A stretch of DNA of 64,000 bases from GCA-2718035 sp964435285 (GTDB lineage Bacteria > Bacteroidota > Bacteroidia > Flavobacteriales > TMED113): contig CAYSYA010000002.1 in the NCBI GenBank assembly GCA_964435285.1, forward strand, positions 1 through 64,000. The letters run 5' to 3'. Positions within the stretch are counted from its first letter, which is position 1, and each line of letters starts with the position of its first letter. A program made the translations under genes and the position numbers. The notes under the pieces were generated by a model, which made no database searches, was not told the origin of the DNA, and saw nothing but the letters and a program-made list of their open reading frames with translations. Below, piece by piece: positions 9,149 through 18,435 of the stretch.

Positions 9149-9760
9149 ATGTCCATTAATTTGATTTACAAGTACTTTCCAAATTTGGATGTTGAGTCAA
9201 ATAAAAAAATAAAAAAACTTTATTTATTATATAAAAATTATAATAATAAAATTAACCTAATATCTAGAAAGGATTTTCATTTATTTTATGAACGTCATGT
9301 CTTACATTCATTATCAATTTCTAAATTTGTTCAATTCAAAAAAAGTCATGATGTTATGGATTTGGGTACTGGTGGTGGTTTTCCAGGACTGCCTTTAGCT
9401 ATTTTATTCCCAAACACCAATTTTTATTTAGTTGATTCAATTAAAAAGAAAACAGAATGTATTTCTAAAATTTTAACTGATCTTGATATTAAAAATGTTG
9501 AAGTAATTAATTCAAGATCTGAAAATTTAAACAAGAAATTTGACTACATAATTACAAGAGCAGTTGCTCCTTTATCCAAATTAGATTTTTTGACTAAGGG
9601 TCAATTTAAAAATTCAAATATTGGGAGTTTGATTTGTTTAAAAGGAGGTGATTTATCTGATGAATTAAAGGGTTTTGAAAATAGAATTCAATTGGTTGAA
9701 ATATCAAGCTATTTTGAGGAAGACTTTTTTAAAACAAAAAAAATTGTTTTTTTAAAATGA
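9149..9760 (+). CDS. rsmG: 16S rRNA (guanine527-N7)-methyltransferase
   Basis: A 203-residue SAM-dependent methyltransferase (GidB family) that modifies G527 of 16S rRNA. The N-terminal INLISRKDFHLFYERHVLHS stretch leads to the SAM-binding motif I VMDLGTGGGFPGLPLAI at about residues 69-85, then the VDSIKKK motif and ITRAVAPL. Length and motif spacing are standard. It stands alone, divergent from tgt by 51 bp and 75 bp before rpmH. Confidence 0.96.
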   Translation: MSINLIYKYFPNLDVESNKKIKKLYLLYKNYNNKINLISRKDFHLFYERHVLHSLSISKFVQFKKSHDVMDLGTGGGFPGLPLAILFPNTNFYLVDSIKKKTECISKILTDLDIKNVEVINSRSENLNKKFDYIITRAVAPLSKLDFLTKGQFKNSNIGSLICLKGGDLSDELKGFENRIQLVEISSYFEEDFFKTKKIVFLK

Positions 9761-9783
9761 ATTAAAAATATTTGTTTTTAAAA

Positions 9784-9815
9784 ATGTCTTTATAATCTAA
9801 AAAAAATTATATTTG
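9784..9815 (+). promoter_or_regulatory. Putative promoter of rpmH
   Basis: TATATTTG at 9808-9815 is a perfect TAnnTTTG box about 20 bp before the rpmH ATG. The -33 position holds only a weak ATGT-like match near 9784-9787. Confidence 0.45.
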
Positions 9816-9835
9816 TATCCCGAAAATCATAAGTT

Positions 9836-9994
9836 ATGAGCAAAAGAACATTTCAACCTTCTAACAGAAAGAGAAAAAACAAGCACGGTTTTAGAGAAAG
9901 AATGTCTACTTCTTCTGGTAGAGATGTATTGTCTAGGAGAAGAGCAAAAGGACGTAAAAGACTTTCTGTCTCTGATGAAATTCCAAAAAAATAG
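9836..9994 (+). CDS. rpmH: 50S ribosomal protein L34
   Basis: A 52-residue, highly basic ribosomal protein. It begins MSKRTFQPSNRKRKNKHGFR and continues with ERMSTSSGRDVLSRRRAKGR, the universal L34 pattern. It ends in an acidic-then-basic tail (SVSDEIPKK) common in Bacteroidota. The ATG at 9836 is the only sensible start. It is followed by carB with its own putative promoter, an order I recall from other Flavobacteriales. The frame on the opposite strand through this gene is spurious. Confidence 0.98.
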   Translation: MSKRTFQPSNRKRKNKHGFRERMSTSSGRDVLSRRRAKGRKRLSVSDEIPKK

Positions 9995-10054
9995 TACTTG
10001 TTCTTTTTTTTGCAATAAATTTTAAGGATTTTTAAATATATAATTAGTTTTTTA

Positions 10055-10062
10055 TAAGTTTG
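10055..10062 (+). promoter_or_regulatory. Bacteroidota -7 promoter box upstream of carB
   Basis: TAAGTTTG is a perfect TAnnTTTG match 14 bp before the carB ATG, implying a leader of only about ten bases. This suggests that carB and the following genes can be transcribed separately from rpmH. Confidence 0.4.
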
Positions 10063-10075
10063 GTACATATATAAG

Positions 10076-12925
10076 ATGCCCAAAAATCAATCTATAAAAT
10101 CTGTCCTTATTATCGGTAGTGGCCCTATTGTGATTGGCCAAGCCTGTGAATTTGATTATTCTGGATCACAAGCCTCTAGGTCACTGAGAGAGGAGGGAAT
10201 TGAAGTATCATTGATAAATTCTAATCCTGCTACTATAATGACTGATCCAGTTATTGCAGATCACATCTATTTATTACCTCTAAATTGTGATTCTATAGAA
10301 AAGATATTATCAGAAAGAAATATTGATGCAGTTTTACCATCTATGGGTGGTCAGACAGCTTTAAATTTATGTATAGAGGCTGATAAAAAAGGTATATGGG
10401 AAAAGTTTAATGTAAAAATAATCGGTGTTGATATTGATGCTATTAATATAACAGAAGATCGAGAGGCTTTTAGAGGATTAATGGAGAAAATTAATATACC
10501 TGTTGCGCCGTCGAAAATAGCTACTTCTTTTTTAAAAGGAAAGTCAATTGCTCAAGAACTAGGATTTCCGCTTGTTGTTAGACCCTCTTTTACTTTAGGA
10601 GGAAGTGGAGCATCATTTGTTTATGAAAAATCGCAATTTGAAGATGCTCTAACTAAAGGACTACATGCGTCACCTATACATGAGGTTTTAATTGATAAAG
10701 CTTTATTAGGTTGGAAAGAATATGAATTAGAATTGTTGAGAGATTCAAATGATAATGTTATTATTATTTGCTCTATTGAAAATATGGATCCCATGGGTAT
10801 TCACACTGGTGATTCAATTACTGTAGCACCTGCTATGACATTATCTGACACTTGTTATCAGAAAATGCGTAATGCAGCAATTAAAATGATGCGCTCAATT
10901 GGAGATTTTGCCGGAGGATGTAACGTTCAATTTGCTGTAAGTCCTGACGAAAATGAAGATTTAGTTGCTATTGAAATCAATCCTAGAGTATCAAGATCAT
11001 CAGCCCTTGCTTCTAAAGCTACAGGTTATCCTATAGCTAAAATATCTGCAAAATTAGCAATTGGATATACATTAGATGAATTAAAAAATCAAATAACAGG
11101 TTCAACTTCTGCTTTTTTTGAGCCTACTTTGGATTATGTCATTGTAAAAATACCTCGATGGAACTTTGATAAATTTGATGGCTGTGATAAGGAATTAGGA
11201 TTACAAATGAAATCTGTTGGTGAAGTAATGGCAATAGGTAGAAGTTTTAAAGAAGCATTACAAAAAGCTTGCCAATCACTTGAAATTAAAAGAAACGGAT
11301 TAGGAGCTGACGGTAAAGGTTGGACTAATCAAGATAATATACTTCATTCATTAAAAAGACCAAGTTGGGATAGGGTTTTTAGAATCTATGATGCTATTAA
11401 ATTAGGTATTCCTTTAAAAAGAGTTAACTCTTTAACAGGGATGGATATGTGGTTTTTAAAGCAAATAGAGAGTATAATTAATCTTGAGAAAAAAATTAGT
11501 GAATCTACAATTGAGAACATCACATCCAATTTATTACTTGAAGCCAAAATGAGTGGTTTTGCAGACAGGCAAATTGCTCATATTATGAATTGTTTAGAAA
11601 GCGAAGTTTTTAATAAAAGAAGGGAATTTGATATAAATAGAATTTATAAAATAGTAGATACATGTGCAGCTGAATTTAAAGCCTCCACTCCTTATTTTTA
11701 TTCAACATTTGAAAAAAAATCTTTTACTAAATCAGGAAATTTAATAGATTATAATGAGAGTAAATCCTCAAATAATAAAAAAATTATTGTTTTAGGTTCT
11801 GGCCCCAATAGAATTGGTCAAGGAATTGAATTTGATTATTGCTGTGTTCATGGAGTTTTAGCGAGTAAAGAATGTGGTTTTGAAACAATTATGATTAATT
11901 GTAACCCGGAAACTGTTTCTACTGATTTTGACACTGCTAATAAATTATATTTTGAACCAGTTTTTTGGGAGCATATTTATGACATAATTCTTCATGAAAA
12001 TCCTGAAGGTGTCATTGTTCAGTTAGGAGGGCAGACAGCTTTAAAATTAGCTGAAAAGTTGGAAAAATATGGAATTAAAATAATGGGTTCTAGTTTTAAT
12101 TCCCTTGACATTGCTGAGGACAGAGGGAGATTTTCACAGATGCTAAAAAAATTAGACATTCCATATCCAGAATTTGGAGTTGCACAATCTGCAGATGAAG
12201 CGTTACAAATTTCTAAAGAATTATCATTTCCTATACTTGTAAGGCCCTCTTATGTTTTAGGGGGACAAGGTATGAAAATTGTTATCAATGATAGAGATTT
12301 AGAACATCACGTAGTTAATTTATTAAAAAGTATTCCAGGAAATAGAATTTTACTAGATCATTACCTAGATAAAGCAATTGAAGCTGAAGTAGATGCAATT
12401 TGTGATGGAGAAGATGTTTATATTATTGGTGTTATGGAACATATTGAGCCTTGCGGAATTCATTCTGGAGACTCAAGTGCGGTTTTACCTCCGTTCAGTT
12501 TATCTAAAACTGTAATTCAAGATATGATTAATCACACGATAAAAATAGCTCTAAATCTTGAGGTATTAGGATTAATTAATATACAATTTGCTATTAAGGA
12601 TAATAATGTATATGTAATTGAAGCTAATCCTAGAGCTTCTAGAACTGTTCCTTTTATTTCTAAAGCATATTTAGAACCATATATAAAATATGCTACTAAA
12701 GTAATGCTTAGAAAAAATAAATTAAAAGATTTTGATTTCAAACCACAAAAAAATGGATTTGCTATAAAAGTACCTGTTTTTTCTTTCGAGAAATTTCCAA
12801 ACGTCAATAAAGAATTAGGACCTGAAATGAAATCAACAGGTGAGATGATATATTTTATTAAAAATTTGGATGACCCATTTTTTGTTAAACTTTATTCTGA
12901 AAGAAATCTTTATTTAAGTAAGTAA
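10076..12925 (+). CDS. carB: Carbamoyl-phosphate synthase large subunit, short form
   Basis: A 949-residue synthetase that makes carbamoyl phosphate from bicarbonate, ATP and glutamine-derived ammonia for arginine and pyrimidine synthesis. Two homologous halves are visible: the first begins IGSGPIVIGQACEFDYSG, the second GSGPNRIGQGIEFDY (near residue 575), each followed by an ATP-grasp domain (VRPSFTLGGSG; VRPSYVLGGQG). E. coli CarB is about 1070 residues. This protein stops after the second carboxyphosphate/carbamate domain, so the C-terminal MGS-like allosteric domain is absent. The next gene starts 5 bp later, so no separate piece is encoded there. The glutaminase subunit carA is not in the window. 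Confidence 0.97.
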   Translation: MPKNQSIKSVLIIGSGPIVIGQACEFDYSGSQASRSLREEGIEVSLINSNPATIMTDPVIADHIYLLPLNCDSIEKILSERNIDAVLPSMGGQTALNLCIEADKKGIWEKFNVKIIGVDIDAINITEDREAFRGLMEKINIPVAPSKIATSFLKGKSIAQELGFPLVVRPSFTLGGSGASFVYEKSQFEDALTKGLHASPIHEVLIDKALLGWKEYELELLRDSNDNVIIICSIENMDPMGIHTGDSITVAPAMTLSDTCYQKMRNAAIKMMRSIGDFAGGCNVQFAVSPDENEDLVAIEINPRVSRSSALASKATGYPIAKISAKLAIGYTLDELKNQITGSTSAFFEPTLDYVIVKIPRWNFDKFDGCDKELGLQMKSVGEVMAIGRSFKEALQKACQSLEIKRNGLGADGKGWTNQDNILHSLKRPSWDRVFRIYDAIKLGIPLKRVNSLTGMDMWFLKQIESIINLEKKISESTIENITSNLLLEAKMSGFADRQIAHIMNCLESEVFNKRREFDINRIYKIVDTCAAEFKASTPYFYSTFEKKSFTKSGNLIDYNESKSSNNKKIIVLGSGPNRIGQGIEFDYCCVHGVLASKECGFETIMINCNPETVSTDFDTANKLYFEPVFWEHIYDIILHENPEGVIVQLGGQTALKLAEKLEKYGIKIMGSSFNSLDIAEDRGRFSQMLKKLDIPYPEFGVAQSADEALQISKELSFPILVRPSYVLGGQGMKIVINDRDLEHHVVNLLKSIPGNRILLDHYLDKAIEAEVDAICDGEDVYIIGVMEHIEPCGIHSGDSSAVLPPFSLSKTVIQDMINHTIKIALNLEVLGLINIQFAIKDNNVYVIEANPRASRTVPFISKAYLEPYIKYATKVMLRKNKLKDFDFKPQKNGFAIKVPVFSFEKFPNVNKELGPEMKSTGEMIYFIKNLDDPFFVKLYSERNLYLSK

Positions 12926-12930
12926 TTATT

Positions 12931-13209
12931 ATGATAGGCTTTTTAAAAGCGGTTTTAATTGGAGTTGCAGTTTATTATGTAATTGGTTTTATTTCAAGAC
13001 TTCTAGCTCCTTTTTTTATACGAATGTTTATTAGAAAAGTTTCTAGGAAATTTGAAGAACAAATGAACAGAAGAACTCAAAATCAAAACTCAAAAAAATA
13101 TAAAACTCGTCAAAAAGGAAAAACAATAGTTGAATTTGAAGATGATGAGAAAGAGAAAAAGAAAGATTACGGAGGAGATTATGTAGATTATGAAGAATTA
13201 GAAAAATGA
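12931..13209 (+). CDS. DUF4834 family small membrane protein
   Basis: A 92-residue protein with one N-terminal membrane helix (residues 3-25, then LLAPFFIRMFI). A basic, polar tail follows, ending in an acidic tyrosine-rich stretch (DDEKEKKKDYGGDYVDYEE). This matches the flavobacterial DUF4834 family from memory. Function is unknown. It lies 5 bp after carB and 4 bp before the YfhO-like gene, so it is co-transcribed with the surface-glycan cluster. Confidence 0.7.
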   Translation: MIGFLKAVLIGVAVYYVIGFISRLLAPFFIRMFIRKVSRKFEEQMNRRTQNQNSKKYKTRQKGKTIVEFEDDEKEKKKDYGGDYVDYEELEK

Positions 13210-13213
13210 CAAA

Positions 13214-15883
13214 ATGAATTGGAAAGATTTATTATTTAAAAAGAATTTATTATTTCACGCTATTAGTATTCTTTTATTTGCTGTAATTACATTAGTTTAT
13301 TGTTCCCCTATACTTGAAGGGAAAAGAATAGAACAAGGGGACATTATCCAGTTTCAAGGAATGTCTAAGGAAATAAAAGATTTTAGAGACGAAACAGGTA
13401 ATGAGGCGCTTTGGACCAACTCAATGTTTGGAGGAATGCCAGCTTATCAGATTTCAGTAAAATATCCAAATAATATATTGCTTCATATTGACAAAGCTTT
13501 ACAATTAGGTTTTCCTAGGCCAATAGGGGTAATGTTCTTATATTTTTTAGGTTTTTATATTCTAATGTTATCTATGAAATTAGATTATAAATTAGCTTTT
13601 TTAGCTTCCATAGCTTTTGGTCTTTCATCTTATTTTTTAATAATTTTAGAGGCAGGGCATAATACTAAAGCACATGCTATTTCTTATATGGCGCCTACTA
13701 TTGCTGGAATGTTATGGTGTTTAAGAGGGAAAAAATTGTTAGGTTTTTTTTTAACTTTCTTGTTTTTAGGCTTGCAAATTAGAGCAAATCATCTTCAAAT
13801 AAGCTATTATTTAATGTTTGTTTTATTTGCTTTTTGGTTAAGTTATTTGATTTATTCTATTAGAGATAAAACAATTAAAACCTTTACGTATAATACTATA
13901 GTTTTTGTTTTAGGTTGTTTTCTAGCAATTATGATAAATATATCTTCTCTATGGTCTACATATGACTATAGTAAGTTTACAATGCGTGGAGGATCAGATT
14001 TAATTAAAGAAGAATCTGGTTTAAACAAGGATTATGCAATGCAATGGAGTTATGGAAAGATGGAAACTTTTAATCTGTTAATTCCAAATTTATACGGAGG
14101 AATATCAAAGTCATTTTTAGAAGATTCAGATTCAGAGGTCTTCAAAAGCTTTACAAGAATACAAAGTAAAAAACAATTCGAATTTGAAAAACAATTTAAT
14201 GAATGGAGTAAAAATATTTTAGGAGTTGATTTTTCATTATATAATAGTCTAGCAGTTAAATATCAGTCTCAAAAAATAAATGAAGAAGAAATGGAAACTC
14301 TTTTAGATTTGGATGGTAAGTTAAAACAATCTGAATCTTTAATAATTCAGAAACAAAATGAAATATCTTCTAAGCTTTTTAAAGATATTTCAGCTTTACA
14401 GGCTAGTACTTCACAATATTGGGGTCCTCAAGCTTTTACTTCAGGCCCCGTTTATTTAGGTTCCTCTGTTCTTTTTTTATTTTTCTTAAGCTTATTTTTA
14501 TTTTTCTACGATACACAAAGAACTAAAATTCTAAAAATAAGCCTTTTGTGTTTATGTTTTATTGCCTTACTATTATCTTGGGGAAGTAATTTGGAATGGT
14601 TTAATAATTTATTTTTTAATTACTTTCCTCTATATAATAAGTTTAGAACTGTTTCAATGATCTTAATTATAGTTCAGTTATCTATTCCTATTATTGCAAT
14701 TTTGGGTTTAAACAGTTTTTTAAATGCTGATTTAAATAAAAAAGTAAAAAGAAATAAAATTTTGTTAGCAGGTGGCTTAGGTGTTTTTATTTGTTTAGTA
14801 TTTATATTTTTTTGGAACTATTTTTACACTCTTTCAAACCCTTTATCAAACGAATATGTTAGTTTTTTTTCTGTTTTAAAAAGTGAACATTTTTTATTAT
14901 TTAAAAACGATGCATTCCGGTCAATAATAATTATACTTTTATGTTTTATCATATTATTTTTTCATGAAAATTTTTACAAAAAAAATATTACTTTAATCCT
15001 ATTAATATTATTAATTTTATTTGATCTTTGGGATGTCAATAAGAGGTATTTGAATAATGATGATTTTGTCCAAAAAAGTAAAATGGAAAATCCATATGAC
15101 TATCCAGCTAATGACTCTGAAATAAAATTAGATACTACAATATTTAGAGTTTTAAATTTGGACGAAGGATTTTCCGGCACAAATACATCTTATTTTTTTC
15201 ATAGTCTAGGAGGGTATCATGGAGCTAAATTAAGTAAATATCAAAACTTGATTGATTCTGTGTTCTCTAGTAGAAATCCCAACTCAGCATTTCGAATGTT
15301 AAATACTAAGTATATTATTCAAAATAAGAATGTTATTAAAGCTGATTCTCAATTTGGAAAGGCTTTAGGAAACGCTTGGTTCATTCAAGATATAGACTCA
15401 GTTAGTACTCATGAGGAGGAATTAAATAGGTTGAAGAGTTTCTTTTTTGATCCTTCTAAAACAGTAATTATAAATAAAGATCAATTAAATTTAATTGAGA
15501 GTTTTGAGTATGACAGTACTGCAACCATTGAATTGCTTACTAATAAAGAAAATTATAATCCTAGTAAATTAGTTTATAAAACCTCAAATTTAAAAAACAG
15601 TCAATTAGCAGTTTTTTCTGAAATTTATTATCCAAAGGGTTGGCGTGTTTATATAGATGGTGAAGAGGAAGATTATTTCCGAGTAAATTATTTATTGAGA
15701 GGATTAATGATTCCAAAAGGAAAACATGAAATAGTATTTGAATTTAGACCTAATTCATTTTATATTGGTAATAAAATAGCCCTTGGTTCTTCTATAATTT
15801 TCTTAATTTCCTTTTTTACAGTATTAGTTTATTATTTGAAGCCCGATTTGATAAATAATATATACTCAAAGTCCAAAGTTTAA
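13214..15883 (+). CDS. YfhO-family multi-pass membrane protein
   Basis: An 889-residue integral membrane protein with many hydrophobic helices (first near residues 15-32, further groups at about 95-290 and 405-610, one last helix near 855-880). A C-terminal soluble domain contains YYPKGWRVYIDGEEEDY and FRPNSFYIG, typical of bacterial YfhO-like proteins. The family is related to GT-C glycosyltransferases that use lipid-linked sugars. The Bacteroidota members have no proven activity that I know of. The acidic motif after helix 1 (QGDIIQF) is a GT-C-like feature. Followed 5 bp later by a glycosyltransferase, it likely works in surface glycan assembly. Confidence 0.75.
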   Translation: MNWKDLLFKKNLLFHAISILLFAVITLVYCSPILEGKRIEQGDIIQFQGMSKEIKDFRDETGNEALWTNSMFGGMPAYQISVKYPNNILLHIDKALQLGFPRPIGVMFLYFLGFYILMLSMKLDYKLAFLASIAFGLSSYFLIILEAGHNTKAHAISYMAPTIAGMLWCLRGKKLLGFFLTFLFLGLQIRANHLQISYYLMFVLFAFWLSYLIYSIRDKTIKTFTYNTIVFVLGCFLAIMINISSLWSTYDYSKFTMRGGSDLIKEESGLNKDYAMQWSYGKMETFNLLIPNLYGGISKSFLEDSDSEVFKSFTRIQSKKQFEFEKQFNEWSKNILGVDFSLYNSLAVKYQSQKINEEEMETLLDLDGKLKQSESLIIQKQNEISSKLFKDISALQASTSQYWGPQAFTSGPVYLGSSVLFLFFLSLFLFFYDTQRTKILKISLLCLCFIALLLSWGSNLEWFNNLFFNYFPLYNKFRTVSMILIIVQLSIPIIAILGLNSFLNADLNKKVKRNKILLAGGLGVFICLVFIFFWNYFYTLSNPLSNEYVSFFSVLKSEHFLLFKNDAFRSIIIILLCFIILFFHENFYKKNITLILLILLILFDLWDVNKRYLNNDDFVQKSKMENPYDYPANDSEIKLDTTIFRVLNLDEGFSGTNTSYFFHSLGGYHGAKLSKYQNLIDSVFSSRNPNSAFRMLNTKYIIQNKNVIKADSQFGKALGNAWFIQDIDSVSTHEEELNRLKSFFFDPSKTVIINKDQLNLIESFEYDSTATIELLTNKENYNPSKLVYKTSNLKNSQLAVFSEIYYPKGWRVYIDGEEEDYFRVNYLLRGLMIPKGKHEIVFEFRPNSFYIGNKIALGSSIIFLISFFTVLVYYLKPDLINNIYSKSKV

Positions 15884-15888
15884 TTAGG

Positions 15889-17157
15889 ATGAAAAAGATA
15901 TTAATAATTAGTTACTACTGGCCACCAAATGCAGGAGTAGGGGCTAGAAGATGGTTAAATTTTCAAAAACACTTATCAAGTGAATATTCTATTACTGTTT
16001 ACACACCTGAAAATCCAAATATCTTTAATGAAGATGTTGGATTATTAAACAATGTTTCATCAAACACAAAAATTATAAAACAAAAAATTTGGGAACCATA
16101 TAATTTTTATAAAAAAATTACTAATAAAACTAAAGTTAACCCAGCTGTTTTAATTGATTCAAAAAGAGGGGGCAAAGCAAAATTCATCAATTGGGTGAGA
16201 GCTAATTTTTTTATACCAGACGCTAAATGTTTTTGGATAGAAAAATCAGTTTCTTATTTATCAAAAGTGTTTAAAAAAGAGGATTTTGATTATGTTATTT
16301 CATCAGGTCCTCCTCACAGTATGCATTTAATTGCTCTTTATTTAAGAGAGCGCTTCATGTTTAAGTGGGTAGCTGATTTTAGAGATCCTTGGACAAATAT
16401 GGAGTATTTTGATAGAATTCCATTATGGAATGATTCAAAGAAAAAACATTTCTATTTTCAGAAAAAAGTAATTAAAAATGCTGATTTAATTTTAACGGTT
16501 AGTAACTCTTGGTCAGATGATTTTAAAAAAATAGGTGCTTTAAATTCGAAGGTGATTTATAACGGATTTGAAAAAATAAGCTCTAAAAATTCATTTCATG
16601 ATAAGTTTAGAATTGGCCATTTTGGCTTGTTTAATGAACTTCGAGACCATAATGATTTATGGAAATCTTTAAATCAAATCACAGAGAAAAATAAAAAATT
16701 CAAAGATGATTTAGAAATATTTTTTTCTGGACCTACGCATAAAAATTTTCATAATAATTTAAAAAATCATGGTTTATTATCTCAATTAAATTATTTTGAA
16801 TGGAATCCATTAGAAAAAATGAATCAAGAAATGTTAAAATGTAGTCTCTTAATTATTTCTCAATCCAATACGATTGATGCAATGGGTCGTGTTCCAGCAA
16901 AATTTTTCGAGTATTTAGGTACAGGGATTCCAATTATAGCTATTGGAAAGAAAGGTTCTGATCTATCTAAACTTATTTCAAAATATAAATGTGGTGTTTT
17001 TTTTGAGTTTAATCATTTAAAAAAATTATCAAATCATTTTTTGATGTATTATGAAAATTATTTAAAAAAGAAAAAAAATATTAATAAAATGAATGTAGAT
17101 TTTTTTTCTTGGAAAAATCAAGCTAGTAATTTAGTAGACTTATTAGAAAATTTATGA
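15889..17157 (+). CDS. GT4-type glycosyltransferase
   Basis: A 422-residue GT-B fold enzyme. The N-terminus (ISYYWPPNAGVGARRW) and the central WVADFRDPWTNMEYF motif are typical of flavobacterial family 4 glycosyltransferases. The C-terminal donor-binding half has GRVPAKFFEYLGTGIPII, where the glutamate of the E-x7-E region is seen. Donor and acceptor cannot be told from sequence. It is the third gene after carB, and its stop overlaps the flippase start by 4 bp (ATGA), which points to translational coupling. Confidence 0.85.
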   Translation: MKKILIISYYWPPNAGVGARRWLNFQKHLSSEYSITVYTPENPNIFNEDVGLLNNVSSNTKIIKQKIWEPYNFYKKITNKTKVNPAVLIDSKRGGKAKFINWVRANFFIPDAKCFWIEKSVSYLSKVFKKEDFDYVISSGPPHSMHLIALYLRERFMFKWVADFRDPWTNMEYFDRIPLWNDSKKKHFYFQKKVIKNADLILTVSNSWSDDFKKIGALNSKVIYNGFEKISSKNSFHDKFRIGHFGLFNELRDHNDLWKSLNQITEKNKKFKDDLEIFFSGPTHKNFHNNLKNHGLLSQLNYFEWNPLEKMNQEMLKCSLLIISQSNTIDAMGRVPAKFFEYLGTGIPIIAIGKKGSDLSKLISKYKCGVFFEFNHLKKLSNHFLMYYENYLKKKKNINKMNVDFFSWKNQASNLVDLLENL

Positions 17158-18428
17158 TAAAGGATAATTCTAGATACTTTAACAAGTTAATTCCATCTTC
17201 TTTTTTAAGAAATGTTATAACATTATCTGCTGGAATGGGATTTGCATCTTTTATTTCTTTCAGTTTTTTATTTGTTCTAACCAGACTATTTTCTCCCGAA
17301 GAATTCGGTAAATGGGATATTTTTATGAGAATGGTACAACTATTAGCAATATTATTCACATTAAGGTTTGAAATGACTATAGTTTTACCAAAGAACAAAG
17401 ATGAAGCAACTAAAGTTTCTTTACTTTCTCTATTTTTTCTTTTTGTCCTTTCATTTTTTTCCTTTATTCTTTGTATTTTTTTTCATGATTATCTTAATAT
17501 TTTATTAGGTGATTCATTTGATTCCATTTGGTTAATTTTACTTCCTATTGCAGCTTTTTTACTTGGTTTCTATAATATTTTATTAAACTGGAATAGTCGT
17601 TCTGAAAAATATAAAAATATTTCTAAATCTAATATTATTCATTCCTCTGTTAGCTCTCCTTTATCTGCAGTTCTTTCTTTTCTTGGTATCTCCTCTGCTC
17701 TAGGGTTAATTTTAGGGCAAATTTTTGGAAGATTGTTAGCAGTATATTTTTTAATTAATAATTACTTCATTGAGATAAAAAAAATAAGTTATTTAGAATT
17801 ATATAATTCATCAATAAACTTAATTAAAAAATATAAAAGTTTTCCTCTCTATGAAATTCCACAAAGTATATTGCAAAGATTTTCTACTGACATAATTTTT
17901 TATTTTACAGCTTTCTCATTTGGCGGATCTACTGTTGGGATTTTAAGTGTTGCAGAAAAAATATTAGTAAAACCTTTGAATATTATTTCTGAATCTTTTA
18001 AGGTTGCATTTTATCAGAGATTAACAGTTGAAAAAAATAAAACTATATTTTTTTTGAAATCTGTTTTAGGAATGACAGTATTTGGAGTTTTAGCAGTATG
18101 TTCCATTTATTTTGTCCCAACAGAATTTTTTGACATCATCTTAGGAGATAATAATTGGAGGAAAGTTGGGTTATATATTAAAATAATTTCACCTTTAGTT
18201 TTATCAAGATTTATTTTTGTTATTGCAAGTAGCGTAATTGCATATAATTTAAAAAATCATTTAACTCTAATTTGGAGAATTTTATATTGTATTTTATTAA
18301 TAATTCTATTTTCATTTATTAAATGGGAAAGTGATGAGGAATTATTATTATTATATTCAATTTTGGGTGCTTTAATGTACCTTTTTTTAGGGATTATATC
18401 GTTTATTGTGTTAAAAAGAAATAATTAG
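17154..18428 (+). CDS. Oligosaccharide flippase (Wzx / polysaccharide biosynthesis protein)
   Basis: A 424-residue MOP-superfamily transporter with about twelve hydrophobic helices spread over the full length. It starts LRNVITLSAGMGFASFISFS and has the TRLFSPEEFGKWDIF motif of Wzx-type flippases after the first helix. It would move lipid-linked glycan units across the inner membrane. It sits between two glycosyltransferases and is coupled to the first by a 4 bp overlap. Substrate unknown. Confidence 0.85.
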   Translation: MIKDNSRYFNKLIPSSFLRNVITLSAGMGFASFISFSFLFVLTRLFSPEEFGKWDIFMRMVQLLAILFTLRFEMTIVLPKNKDEATKVSLLSLFFLFVLSFFSFILCIFFHDYLNILLGDSFDSIWLILLPIAAFLLGFYNILLNWNSRSEKYKNISKSNIIHSSVSSPLSAVLSFLGISSALGLILGQIFGRLLAVYFLINNYFIEIKKISYLELYNSSINLIKKYKSFPLYEIPQSILQRFSTDIIFYFTAFSFGGSTVGILSVAEKILVKPLNIISESFKVAFYQRLTVEKNKTIFFLKSVLGMTVFGVLAVCSIYFVPTEFFDIILGDNNWRKVGLYIKIISPLVLSRFIFVIASSVIAYNLKNHLTLIWRILYCILLIILFSFIKWESDEELLLLYSILGALMYLFLGIISFIVLKRNN

Positions 18429-18435
18429 TGTCAAA

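Noticed and set aside
9827..10083. Two open frames on the minus strand across rpmH
   Set aside because: They are antisense to the certain L34 gene and its flanks and resemble no known protein; an arginine-rich gene often leaves open frames on the other strand.
12532..12807. Minus-strand open frame of 91 codons inside carB
   Set aside because: Lies wholly within the conserved second half of CarB; no recognisable protein and no promoter.
12926..12930. Possibility that the missing C-terminal domain of CarB was lost by a recent frameshift
   Set aside because: The next gene (DUF4834) starts 5 bp after the stop and fills the space; no remains of the domain are seen in any frame.
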